The notes: generated by a model from the letters alone, not told the origin. Positions 1 to 6,325 are shown, counted from the first letter of the stretch. The stretch: 8,346 bases of DNA from JBBSGC01 sp038254525 (GCA_038254525.1 JBBSGC010000087.1:1-8346), one strand, 5' to 3'. Made by a program: numbers and translations.

Positions 1-138
1 AACAACGGCGGCACCGAGGCCGTGAACGGGATCATCGAGCTCCACCGTCGCATCGCCCGCGGCTTCCGCAACCCGGCCAACTACCGGCTACGGATGATCC
101 TGGCTGCCGGCAAGCTCACCCACCCGAATCTCCGATGA
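1..138 (+). CDS. ISL3-family transposase, C-terminal fragment (5' end outside window)
   Basis: An open frame enters from the left edge and stops at TGA 136-138, leaving 45 residues. The peptide starts with NNGGTEAVNG and continues through ELHRRIARGFRNPANYRLRM, the conserved end of ISL3-family DDE transposases; the Glu of the TEAVNG motif should be the last catalytic acidic residue of the DDE triad. The protein cuts the ends of its own element. The visible part is uninterrupted, so whether the full gene is intact depends on sequence outside the window. I could not identify a terminal inverted repeat in the 122 bp between its stop and the next gene (139-260), where I see nothing else. Family assignment is from motif recall and is fairly secure. 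Confidence 0.85.
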   Translation, partial: NNGGTEAVNGIIELHRRIARGFRNPANYRLRMILAAGKLTHPNLR

Positions 139-260
139 GCCGGCAAACTCCTAGGTCTGAGCGTCCCTGTGGGGTCGGCCTTCAGGTAGCGGTGGCTTCG
201 CGCTGCGTTGCGTCGCCGCTCTCGCCTGCTGCGCCGGGATCTTCCTGGCTCATCGCGGGC

Positions 261-560
261 TCACGCGGTGCGTCGGGACGCTTGGTCGAGCACCTGACGG
301 ACCCAGTCGGCGCGGGAGGTGCCTGCCTGTTCGGCGGCCCGCCGCACGGCCTCGTCAAGGTCGGCCGGTAGCCGGACCCGCAGCAGCGGCGACTCGCCAG
401 ACCGCGACAGCGAGGGGCGGCCGCGCCCGCGGGTGTAGTCGCGGGCGGCATGGACGGCGGCCTCGACGTAGGCGTCATCGACGACCCGGCCAGCGCTGTC
501 GTGCAGCACCTCATCGGCGGGGATGTCGGCGCCCAGGGTGTAGCGGGTTTGCTTCGTCAT
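261..560 (-). CDS. Ribbon-helix-helix antitoxin-like protein (CopG/Arc type)
   Basis: 99 residues. The C-terminal part (about residues 58-97) has the pattern of a ribbon-helix-helix DNA-binding domain: a short beta strand (LLRVRLP), then helix A (ADLDEAVRRAAEQAG) and helix B (SRADWVRQVLDQA). Such proteins bind operators as dimers. The N-terminal half, with GRGRPSLSRSG at about 45-55, would be the flexible part that wraps a toxin in type II systems. The ATG overlaps the upstream gene's TGA as ATGA (557-560), so translation is probably coupled; an AGGAAAGG stretch lies about 9-12 bases before the start. Role inferred: neutralise the upstream product and repress the pair's own promoter. An orphan RHH regulator is the alternative. 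Confidence 0.8.
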   Translation of the reverse strand: MTKQTRYTLGADIPADEVLHDSAGRVVDDAYVEAAVHAARDYTRGRGRPSLSRSGESPLLRVRLPADLDEAVRRAAEQAGTSRADWVRQVLDQASRRTA

Positions 561-805
561 GGCTGGCTGCCTTTCCTCAGCGCGGTGGGCATCACGTGGA
601 TCACCACGCTCGCGTCGGGCAGATCGAGAGCCACGATCTCCAGCTCGAGGCCGCGGTCATCGAGCCCGACCCAGTACAGCTGCGGGTCTCGGCCTGACGT
701 AGCCGGGGTGGGTGTCGGCTCGCTCGTCGTGATCACGTGCATGGCGTGGGCCTTGCCGATCCGGTGCCGCCGCGCTGAGCGGTACCACCGAACCACCCGG
801 TCCAT
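557..805 (-). CDS. Putative toxin of a type II toxin-antitoxin pair
   Basis: 82 residues from the ATG at 805-803. The frame stays open upstream to an ATG at 937, but those extra 44 residues look non-coding, whereas MDRVVRWYRSARRHRIGKAH begins the recognisable part. Visible features are a basic N-terminal helix (RWYRSARRHRIGKAHAMHVI, 6-25), a strand pair around LYWVGLDDRGLELEIVALD (43-61) and a conserved-looking end, VVIHVMPTALR (67-77). This resembles small actinobacterial proteins usually encoded beside RHH antitoxins and often called toxins, with a fold likely in the RelE/BrnT range. I cannot name a target; mRNA cleavage would be a guess. The pair sits between an insertion-sequence scrap and the fatty-acid genes and is transcribed leftwards, toxin first, the less common order also seen in higBA and brnTA. 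Confidence 0.65.
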   Translation of the reverse strand: MDRVVRWYRSARRHRIGKAHAMHVITTSEPTPTPATSGRDPQLYWVGLDDRGLELEIVALDLPDASVVIHVMPTALRKGSQP

Positions 806-808
806 CTC

Positions 809-814
809 ATTATC
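809..814 (-). promoter_or_regulatory. Possible -10 element for the toxin-antitoxin pair
   Basis: On the minus strand the hexamer GATAAT lies three bases before the chosen toxin ATG at 805, in an AT-richer patch of an otherwise GC-rich region. No good Shine-Dalgarno sequence precedes the ATG, so a transcript starting at or very near the start codon (leaderless, common in actinobacteria) would fit. No convincing -35 box is visible at 17 bp. If the true start lies farther upstream, this match means nothing. Confidence 0.25.
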
Positions 815-941
815 GTGCCACAGAACCGCCAAGGTCTTCGGACGCACAAGCACGCGAGACCGGATATCCAGGTATCGGCGTGTCAGGGCGTATCGCGTAC
901 CGCCTGTCGGTCGTTCCCGTCGTCCAGGGAGAGGCAACCAG

Positions 942-1841
942 TCATGGGTCGAGCGCCCGGATCGCCCCCGCCAGGTGCGGCGAGCCGTCGCGCAGCGAAC
1001 GAACGGCGAAGTGGCGCTCGTAGCCGACCACGGCGCTCCCGAAGCCGACGCAGGCCGGCAGCAGGATCGGCTTGCGGAACGCCACCTCGACCGTGAACGC
1101 GTCGGGCAGGCGCGGGCTCAGCGCCGCGAGGCACCGTGCCTTGGTCCACATGCCGTGCGCAATCGGGCGGGAGAAGCCGAAGAGCTTGGCGGTCGCGGCG
1201 TACAGGTGGATGGGGTTGCGGTCCCCGGAGACCGCGGCGTAGCGGCGCCCGGTGTCTCCGCGCAGCCGCCACCGAGCCGGACCGACCGGCGCCTCGACGC
1301 CGTGCAGCGGGAGCGAGTCCGGCACCGAGTCGTCGCGGGCGTCCCGGTGCAGCAGCGTGCTGGTCTCCGCCCAGACGACCTCACCGGCGGAGGTGGCGGT
1401 CGTCACCAGGTCGATGAGCCGACCCCGGGGGTGCGGGCGCAGGTCGGCAGCACGCACCCGCAGGTCGAGCGTCTCGCCGATGCCGAGCGGTCGATGCACG
1501 TTGATCGTGTTCGCCACGTGCACGACGCCGAGCGGGGCGAACGGGAACGCCGGGTCGGTCATGAGCGCCAGGTGCAACGGGAACGCGACCAGGTGCGGGT
1601 ACGTCACCGGCACCGTGTTGGTGAGCGGGAAGCCGCATACGCGTGCGTAGGTGGCGAGGCGGTCGCGGTCGACGTGCACGCCGGCGCGCACCAGCGTCGT
1701 GTCCGGCACCCGTTGCGAGGCGTGCCGGATGCCGGGGAGGCCGCCGATCACGGGCAGCGCGGGCAGCAGGGCCCGCGCGTACCCGGCCACGCTCGGCGAC
1801 GCCCCGGAGCACGTCCGCCGCGTAGGTGGGGACGCCCGCAC
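942..1841 (-). CDS. htdX: MaoC-family (R)-specific hydratase/dehydratase, HtdX-like
   Basis: 299 residues from GTG 1841-1839, one base after the fabG4 stop. It catalyses reversible hydration of trans-2-enoyl thioesters to (R)-3-hydroxyacyl thioesters in the cytosol. Two hot-dog halves are visible: an N-terminal one (about 55-165, with TVPVTYPHLVAFPLHLAL) and a catalytic one (about 195-299). The second carries the hydratase-2 motif YAAVSGDRNPIH with D207 and H212, followed by AKLFGFSRPIAHGM. The sequence closely follows the mycobacterial HtdX (Rv0241c) I remember, from IGGLPGIRH to HLAGAIRAL, and sits behind fabG4 exactly as there. The start is uncertain: no strong ribosome site is seen, a later GTG at 1790 is possible, and residues 1-17 look poor while another frame there reads TYAADVLRGV, hinting at a frameshift or an over-extended start. 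Probably co-transcribed with fabG4. Confidence 0.9.
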   Translation of the reverse strand: MRASPPTRRTCSGASPSVAGYARALLPALPVIGGLPGIRHASQRVPDTTLVRAGVHVDRDRLATYARVCGFPLTNTVPVTYPHLVAFPLHLALMTDPAFPFAPLGVVHVANTINVHRPLGIGETLDLRVRAADLRPHPRGRLIDLVTTATSAGEVVWAETSTLLHRDARDDSVPDSLPLHGVEAPVGPARWRLRGDTGRRYAAVSGDRNPIHLYAATAKLFGFSRPIAHGMWTKARCLAALSPRLPDAFTVEVAFRKPILLPACVGFGSAVVGYERHFAVRSLRDGSPHLAGAIRALDP

Positions 1842-1842
1842 G

Positions 1843-3189
1843 TCAGGCGCCCAGCAGGCTCTGTCCGCAGACCCGGACGACGTTGCCGCTGACTGCACTG
1901 GAGCTGGGGTTGGCGAACCAGGCGATGGTCTCGGCGACGTCGACCGGAAGGCCGCCCTGCCCCATCGAGTTCATCCGGCGGCCGACTTCGCGGATCACCA
2001 TCGGCATCCTCGCGGTCATCGGGGTCTCGATGAAGCCCGGCGCGACGGCGTTGACCGTGATCCGCCGGGGTGCCAACCGACCGCTCAGCGCGTCCACGAG
2101 GCCGATCACACCGGCCTTCGACGTGGCGTAGTTGGCCTGCCCGGCGTTTCCGGCGATGCCTGCGATCGACGAGACGCCGATGATCCGGCCGTCGGCGTCG
2201 AGCAGGTGCTGCTCGAGCAGCGACTCGGTGATCCGCAGCGGCGCGCCGAGGTTGACATCGACCGTCGCGGTCCAGCCGTCAGCTTGCATGTTGGCCAGCT
2301 TCTTGTCCCGGGTGATGCCCGCGTTGTGCACGACCACGTCGACGCCGCCGTGCCCGTGCCTGAGCCGATCGGCGATCCGTGTGGGGGCGTCGGAGGTGGT
2401 GATGTCGACCGCGACCGCATCGCCGGTCAGCTCGCTCATCAGCGTCTCGAGATCGCCGGCAGCCGACGGGACGTCGACGCCGACGACCGTCGCGCCGTCG
2501 CGGCTCAGGACGCGGGCGATGGCCTCCCCGATGCCCCGGGACGCGCCGGTCACCAGCGCCACCTTGCCGGTCAGCGGCTGCTCGAGGTCGACCGCTGCGG
2601 GGCCGGCAGGTGCACCGAACGCGCCTACCCGCACCACCTGGCCGGAGACATAGGCCGACTTCGGGCCGAGGAGGAACGCGAGGGTCGACGAGATCGCCTG
2701 TTCGGCGCCGACGCCCACGTAGACCAGCTGGACGGTGCCGCCGTGGCCGATCTCCTTGGCCAGCGACCGGGTGAAGCCCTCGAGCGCCCGTTGCGCGACC
2801 GCGGCGGGTGTCGAGCCGCAGGCATCGGGTGGCGTTCCGAGCACCACAACCCGGGCGTTCGGCTCGAGCGAGCGCAGGCGGGGGGTGCAGAACTCCTGCA
2901 GGGCCACCAGACCGGCCGGGCCGGTGACTCCGCTGGCGTCGAACACCAGGGCGCGGAGTCGTTGCGCTGCTTCGGTTTCCTGCGACACCGGCACCGCGAG
3001 GGTGCGAAGCTGCGCGGCCACCGGCCCGGCCAGCCGGCCGCCGTCAGCCGAGCCGAGCAGGACAGTGCCGTCCACCACCGGCGCACCCGGGGTCCAGCGC
3101 TGCAGCCGAGGCGGGTTCGGCAGCCCGAGCTGCTTGACCACGCGGTTGCCGACCGGCGTCTGTGCCAGGAACCGGTAGGGGTCCCGCAT
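1843..3189 (-). CDS. fabG4: High-molecular-weight 3-oxoacyl thioester reductase, FabG4-like
   Basis: 448 residues from ATG 3189, chosen because GGGA lies 8 bases upstream and the length fits the family (about 450); in-frame ATGs at 3204 and 3213 remain possible. It reduces 3-oxoacyl-CoA/ACP to the 3-hydroxy form, or the reverse. Residues about 1-195 form the extra N-terminal domain of HMW FabGs, itself a degenerate Rossmann half (RALEGFTRSLAKE at 134-146). The C-terminal SDR half has the glycine motif TGASRGIG (214-221), D239 after beta-2, which suggests NAD(H) rather than NADP(H), the NAG motif (289-291), and the catalytic tetrad N313, S341, Y354, K358 in the NYATSK context. It ends in VRVCGQSLLGA, almost the mycobacterial ending. 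It lies one base from htdX and is divergent from fadA2, as at Rv0241c-Rv0243. All catalytic residues are present. Confidence 0.95.
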   Translation of the reverse strand: MRDPYRFLAQTPVGNRVVKQLGLPNPPRLQRWTPGAPVVDGTVLLGSADGGRLAGPVAAQLRTLAVPVSQETEAAQRLRALVFDASGVTGPAGLVALQEFCTPRLRSLEPNARVVVLGTPPDACGSTPAAVAQRALEGFTRSLAKEIGHGGTVQLVYVGVGAEQAISSTLAFLLGPKSAYVSGQVVRVGAFGAPAGPAAVDLEQPLTGKVALVTGASRGIGEAIARVLSRDGATVVGVDVPSAAGDLETLMSELTGDAVAVDITTSDAPTRIADRLRHGHGGVDVVVHNAGITRDKKLANMQADGWTATVDVNLGAPLRITESLLEQHLLDADGRIIGVSSIAGIAGNAGQANYATSKAGVIGLVDALSGRLAPRRITVNAVAPGFIETPMTARMPMVIREVGRRMNSMGQGGLPVDVAETIAWFANPSSSAVSGNVVRVCGQSLLGA

Positions 3190-3315
3190 CGGTGTGTGTC
3201 CCATCTCGCGCATACCGGTGGTATCCCGACCGTCCGCCGACAGTAACTTGTGGGTTCGAGCAGCGTCCACGCGAGCGGGCGTGGCATCAACGACGTCCGT
3301 ACGGAGGGAGCCGGC
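3190..3315. promoter_or_regulatory. Divergent fabG4/fadA2 control region with a 13-bp palindrome
   Basis: This 126-bp gap separates the divergent fabG4 and fadA2 starts, so promoters for both must lie here or just inside the genes. It holds a perfect inverted repeat, ATACC-GGT-GGTAT (3212-3224), 22 bp upstream of the chosen fabG4 ATG, a plausible operator. A plus-strand TAACTT (3244-3249) and an overlapping minus-strand TACTGT (3245-3240) fit the actinobacterial -10 pattern TANNNT, but neither has a good -35 box. The palindrome would fall inside the fabG4 coding region if the ATG at 3213 were used. Operator and promoter roles are inferred. Confidence 0.4.
3303..3310 (+). promoter_or_regulatory. 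Ribosome binding site that sets the fadA2 start
   Basis: GGAGGGAG is a near-perfect match to the anti-Shine-Dalgarno sequence and lies 5-8 bases before GTG 3316. It argues against the in-frame ATG at 3250, which would add 22 residues not expected in FadA2-type thiolases. Confidence 0.8.
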
Positions 3316-4602
3316 GTGGCTGTCCAGGCTCTCCCCCGGCGGGTCGCGGTGGTCGGGGGCAACCGGACCCCGTTCGCGCGCTCCAACACCGGCTACGCGC
3401 GTGCGTCGAACTCGGACCTGTTGCTAGCGGCCCTCGATGGACTGGTCGACCGGTTCGGGCTGGAGGGGGAGCAGGTGGGCGAGGTAGTCGCCGGTGCGGT
3501 GCTCAAGCACACCCGGGACTTCAACCTGACCCGGGAGGCGGTCCTCGGGTCGCGACTGGCGCCCGCGACGCCCGCCTACGACCTCCAACAGGCCTGCGAC
3601 TCCGGCTTGCAGGCGATCATCACAGTGGCCAACAAGATCGCTCTGGGCCAGCTCGAGGTCGGCATCGCCGGCGGCGCCGACACCACGTCCGACGCACCGA
3701 TCAGCGTCAGCGAGGGCTTGCGCGAGGTGCTGCTCGAGGTGAACCGGGCCAGGTCATGGCGCGGTCGGCTGGCCGCGCTCAGCAGGCTCCGCCCGCAGCA
3801 CCTGGCTCCTTCGATCCCACAGAACGCTGAGCCGCGCACCGGCTTGTCGATGGGTGAGTCCGCGGCTCTGACTGCGTTGGAGTGGGACGTCGCCCGGTCT
3901 GATCAGGACGAGCTCGCTGCCACGTCGCATCGGCGGTCGGCCGCCGCGTACGACCGCGGATTCTTCGCCGACCTCGTGACACCGTTTCTGGGGCTGGAGC
4001 GCGACAACAACCTACGGCCGGACGCCTCGGCGGAGGCACTCAGCAGACTCGAGCCGGTCTTTGGCGCGGGCGAGACGGCGACGATGACTGCGGGCAACTC
4101 CACCCCGCTGACAGACGGTGCCGCGGTGGTGCTGCTCTGCTCGGAGGACTACGCGGCGGTCCGGGGCTGGGAGCCGCTGGCCTTCCTCACCCACTACGAG
4201 ACGGCCGCGGTCGACTACGTGAACGGCGGCGAGGGGCTGCTGATGGCGCCGGCCTACGCGATGCCCACCATGCTTGATCGCTCCGGGCTGGGACTCCAGG
4301 ACTTCGACTTCTACGAGATCCACGAGGCGTTCGCCGCGCAGGTGCTCGCCACCCTCAAAGCTTGGGAGGACCCGGCGTTCTGCGAGCAGCGGCTCGGCCG
4401 GGACGCGCCACTCGGGTCGGTCGATCGGGCCAAGCTCAACGTCGTGGGCTCGTCGCTGGCCGTTGGGCACCCCTTCGCCGCCACCGGAGGACGGATCGTC
4501 GCGACGCTGGCCAAGCTGTTGGCCGAGCGCGGTGCGGGACGGGGCGTGATCTCGATCTGCGCGGCGGGTGGGCAGGGTGTCACCGCCATCCTGGAGCGGT
4601 GA
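3316..4602 (+). CDS. fadA2: Acetyl-CoA acyltransferase (thiolase), FadA2-like
   Basis: 428 residues from GTG 3316. Thiolases cleave 3-oxoacyl-CoA with CoA, or run in reverse to condense acyl-CoAs. Catalytic residues are all visible: the nucleophile C94 in DLQQACDSGLQA, H336 in YEIHEAFA, H385 in VGHPFAATGG and C415 in SICAAGGQG. Other family blocks are VAVVGGNRTPFARS (10-23), VLKHTRDFNLTRE (62-74) and MTAGNSTPLTDGAA (257-270). The sequence follows the mycobacterial FadA2 (Rv0243, about 440 aa) that I remember along its whole length; DSG replaces GTG right after C94, which leaves the nucleophile but changes its immediate surroundings. It is divergent from fabG4 and its 3' end abuts the glycosylase gene, with which it is probably co-transcribed. 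Likely role: the last step of fatty-acid or related acyl-CoA breakdown together with HtdX and FabG4; a biosynthetic condensation role is possible. Confidence 0.95.
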   Translation: MAVQALPRRVAVVGGNRTPFARSNTGYARASNSDLLLAALDGLVDRFGLEGEQVGEVVAGAVLKHTRDFNLTREAVLGSRLAPATPAYDLQQACDSGLQAIITVANKIALGQLEVGIAGGADTTSDAPISVSEGLREVLLEVNRARSWRGRLAALSRLRPQHLAPSIPQNAEPRTGLSMGESAALTALEWDVARSDQDELAATSHRRSAAAYDRGFFADLVTPFLGLERDNNLRPDASAEALSRLEPVFGAGETATMTAGNSTPLTDGAAVVLLCSEDYAAVRGWEPLAFLTHYETAAVDYVNGGEGLLMAPAYAMPTMLDRSGLGLQDFDFYEIHEAFAAQVLATLKAWEDPAFCEQRLGRDAPLGSVDRAKLNVVGSSLAVGHPFAATGGRIVATLAKLLAERGAGRGVISICAAGGQGVTAILER

Positions 4603-4604
4603 AC

Positions 4605-5549
4605 GTGCCTGCCCTGGACAGCTCGCCGATCGAGTCGGTGTGGCGGCCCGGCCGTCCGGTGCCGGTCGGCACCATCCTCGGACCCCTCCGGCGCGGTTCG
4701 GGAGACCCGACGTACGCCGGGTTCGACGGAGCCGTTTGGCGAGCGCTGCAGACTCCGTGCGGCGCGGCGACGCTGGCGTTGGCAGCACGTCCGGCTGCCG
4801 GAGAGGTGCATGCCCAAGCGTGGGGTTCCGGGGCGGAGTGGGCACTGGCGCAGGTGCCGGACCTGCTCGGCGGCCGTGACGACCCGACCGGCTTCACCCC
4901 GACGCATGCATTTCTGGCCCGGACGGCTCGGCTACACCCGCACTGGCGGATTCCGCGTACCGGGCTGGTGTTCGAGGCGCTGGTCGCGGCGACTCTCGAA
5001 CAGAAGGTGACCGGCCGGGAGGCGTGGACGGGCTGGCGACGGCTGGTCCGTCGCTACGGGTCGGCCGCTCCGGGGCCGGCGGGCGCCCGTGGGATGCACG
5101 TGCTTCCTCCGCCGCAGGTCGCGGGCGCGGTCCCGAGCTGGGAGTGGCTGGCGATGCAGGTCGACCCGACGCGCTCGGCGACCATCGTGCGAGCCGCCGC
5201 GCGCGTCACCGCGCTGCAGCGGACGCTCGAGCTGGGGGAGGCCGCCGCCGACCGGGCGCTGCGCTCGCTGCCGGGCGTCGGTGCCTGGACGTCGGCCGAG
5301 GTCCGGCAACGCGCCCACGGACACAGTGACGCGGTGAGCCTCGGCGACTACCACTTGCCGGCGAGCATCGGGATCGCCCTGACCGGGGCGCCGGTCGACG
5401 ACGGCGAGCTCGCCGATCTCCTCGAGCGCTATCGGCCCCACCGATACCGGGTGCAGCGACTCGTCGAGCTGTCCGGCGTGCACAAGCCACGGCACGGTCC
5501 GCGGATGGCTCCTCGGCGGCATCTGCCGGGTTCACGCCTGCCTGCGTGA
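4605..5549 (+). CDS. AlkA-like DNA-3-methyladenine glycosylase (HhH-GPD family)
   Basis: 314 residues from GTG 4605, with CTGGAG 8 bases upstream inside the end of fadA2; a second in-frame GTG at 4599 would overlap the fadA2 stop. Such enzymes excise alkylated bases from DNA to begin base-excision repair. The C-terminal half holds the helix-hairpin-helix LPGVGAWTS (222-230), equivalent to LPGIGRWT-like segments of AlkA, then GDYHLP (247-252), where D248 should be the catalytic Asp. The segment FEALVAATLEQKVT (123-136) fits the conserved helix of the HhH-GPD core. No cysteine cluster of the endonuclease III iron-sulfur type is visible, consistent with a glycosylase only. The N-terminal 100 residues are a weakly conserved actinobacterial-type region. 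The tail (HKPRHGPRMAPRRH) is basic and may contact DNA. Its tight coupling to a thiolase is unexplained. Confidence 0.85.
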   Translation: MPALDSSPIESVWRPGRPVPVGTILGPLRRGSGDPTYAGFDGAVWRALQTPCGAATLALAARPAAGEVHAQAWGSGAEWALAQVPDLLGGRDDPTGFTPTHAFLARTARLHPHWRIPRTGLVFEALVAATLEQKVTGREAWTGWRRLVRRYGSAAPGPAGARGMHVLPPPQVAGAVPSWEWLAMQVDPTRSATIVRAAARVTALQRTLELGEAAADRALRSLPGVGAWTSAEVRQRAHGHSDAVSLGDYHLPASIGIALTGAPVDDGELADLLERYRPHRYRVQRLVELSGVHKPRHGPRMAPRRHLPGSRLPA

Positions 5550-5598
5550 TGCGACGCCGCTTAGCGACCTGGACATGGCAGACTGCCCAGAGGCCTAC

Positions 5599-5612
5599 TG
5601 ACTCTTGAGTCA
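5599..5612. promoter_or_regulatory. Operator-like perfect palindrome TGACTC-TT-GAGTCA
   Basis: Six-base arms, TGACTC (5599-5604) and GAGTCA (5607-5612), flank a two-base centre. The AT-rich symmetrical form, in a GC-rich background, resembles TetR-type operators. Taking TGACTC as a -35 box, a 17-bp spacer leads to TACCAA (5622-5627) as a weak -10 box, so a bound repressor would block the promoter. A third half-site copy, TGACTC, recurs at 5644-5649 over the start of the short frame described next. Function is inferred. Confidence 0.5.
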
Positions 5613-5629
5613 ATAGACTGCTACCAATC

Positions 5630-5714
5630 GAGGAGCGTTCGGATGACTCAGCCCCATGGCGGTGAACGTTGCTGCGAGTCGGTGCCGACCGCACTGCCTG
5701 GGCTGGTTGCCTGA
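5630..5714 (+). other. Strong ribosome site and ATG opening a 23-codon frame; likely start of a lost gene
   Basis: GAGGAG (5630-5635) lies 7 bases before ATG 5643, ideal spacing, just downstream of the palindrome and possible promoter. The frame encodes only MTQPHGGERCCESVPTALPG plus three residues and stops at TGA 5712-5714, twelve bases before the convergent tetR stop. The start region looks functional but the product is too short and plain for any family I know. Most likely it is the preserved head of a gene whose body was deleted. A true small protein or leader peptide cannot be excluded. The rest of 5550-5725 holds nothing else I can support. Confidence 0.35.
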
Positions 5715-5723
5715 TGCGGCACT

Positions 5724-5740
5724 GCTCAGCTCAGCTCAGC
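5724..5740. repeat. GCTCA pentanucleotide tandem repeat across the tetR stop
   Basis: GCTCA occurs three times in a row plus two bases. On the minus strand it encodes the last four residues of TetR (AELS) and contains its TGA stop. Gain or loss of one 5-bp unit would move the frame and change the C-terminus. Confidence 0.7.
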
Positions 5741-6325
5741 GATGGTCGCCCCCGTCTCGGCGGCGACGGCCTCGCGCAGCCAGGTCCGGAGCTGGGTGCG
5801 CGTGACGCTGCCGTAGACCAGCGCCGCGACCGACAGGCCGTCGAGAAGCGCTCCGATCCGGGCCACCGAAGCATCCGGGTCGGGGCAGCGCAGGTCACCG
5901 GCGGCGACGCCCTCCGTGATGGTCTCCCGCAGCGCGGCACGCCATCGGTCGTCCAGAGTGCGCAGCTTCTTGCGGATCGCCGCATGTCGCAACGCGCTGG
6001 ACCAGGCGTCGATCCACAGGGTCCACCCCGCGGCGGGACCGGTGGGACCGTAGCTGGCGAGCACCCGCTTGAGCCGGTCGACGGGGGAGCGGCCCCGGGC
6101 GAGCGCCCGGTCGAGCCGTGCCAGATCGACACCGACGGCGTGCTCAAGTGCTGCGGCCAGCAGGTTGTCCTTCGTCGCGAAATGGTAGAAGACCAGGCCG
6201 GTGCTGATGCCCATGGCAGCGGCGACATCCTGCACCCTGGTCTGGTCCATGCCGCGCTCACGCATCGAGGTCACCGCCGCCGAGAGGATCTCCTCACGGC
6301 GAACCTCCACCTTCCGGCGCCCCAT
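5726..6325 (-). CDS. TetR-family transcriptional regulator
   Basis: 199 residues from ATG 6325-6323. The N-terminus is a canonical TetR DNA-binding domain: helix 1 around EEILSAAVTSMRERG (11-25) and the helix-turn-helix TRVQDVAAAMGISTGLVFYHF (29-49), followed by TKDNLLAAALEH. The rest (about 55-199) is an all-helical ligand domain whose substrate cannot be read; W101, W104 and W108 in GWTLWIDAWSS could line a pocket. It is encoded divergently from the Rieske oxygenase across 29 bp, the classic arrangement of a local repressor, so the ligand may be the oxygenase substrate or product. A minus-strand TAGGGT (6339-6334) fits a -10 box for a nearly leaderless transcript. The frame stays open upstream through the oxygenase gene to 6913, but that part is a shadow. 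BetI-like control of quaternary-amine use is possible but unproven. Confidence 0.9.
   Translation of the reverse strand: MGRRKVEVRREEILSAAVTSMRERGMDQTRVQDVAAAMGISTGLVFYHFATKDNLLAAALEHAVGVDLARLDRALARGRSPVDRLKRVLASYGPTGPAAGWTLWIDAWSSALRHAAIRKKLRTLDDRWRAALRETITEGVAAGDLRCPDPDASVARIGALLDGLSVAALVYGSVTRTQLRTWLREAVAAETGATIAELS

Noticed and set aside
182..254. Small minus-strand frame starting MSQEDPGAAGESG after the antitoxin
   Set aside because: Only 23 residues, no clear ribosome site, low complexity, and no family resemblance.
886..908. Imperfect hairpin (GGCGGTA/TACGCC) between the hydratase stop and the toxin gene
   Set aside because: The arms do not match fully and no T-tract follows on the minus strand, so I could not support an intrinsic terminator.
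450..1892. Long plus-strand open frame (480 codons) antisense to the antitoxin, toxin and hydratase
   Set aside because: Its product is low-complexity Arg/Gly/Pro-rich with no recognisable motif, and it opposes three genes with clear family features. Long antisense frames are expected at this GC content.
1651..3246. Long plus-strand open frame (531 codons) antisense to fabG4
   Set aside because: The opposite strand encodes a complete FabG4-like reductase with all catalytic residues; the antisense product has no family features.
4362..4604. N-terminal extension of the glycosylase into fadA2
   Set aside because: The region encodes conserved thiolase sequence in the other frame, including H385 and C415. 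The GTG at 4605 has its own ribosome site.
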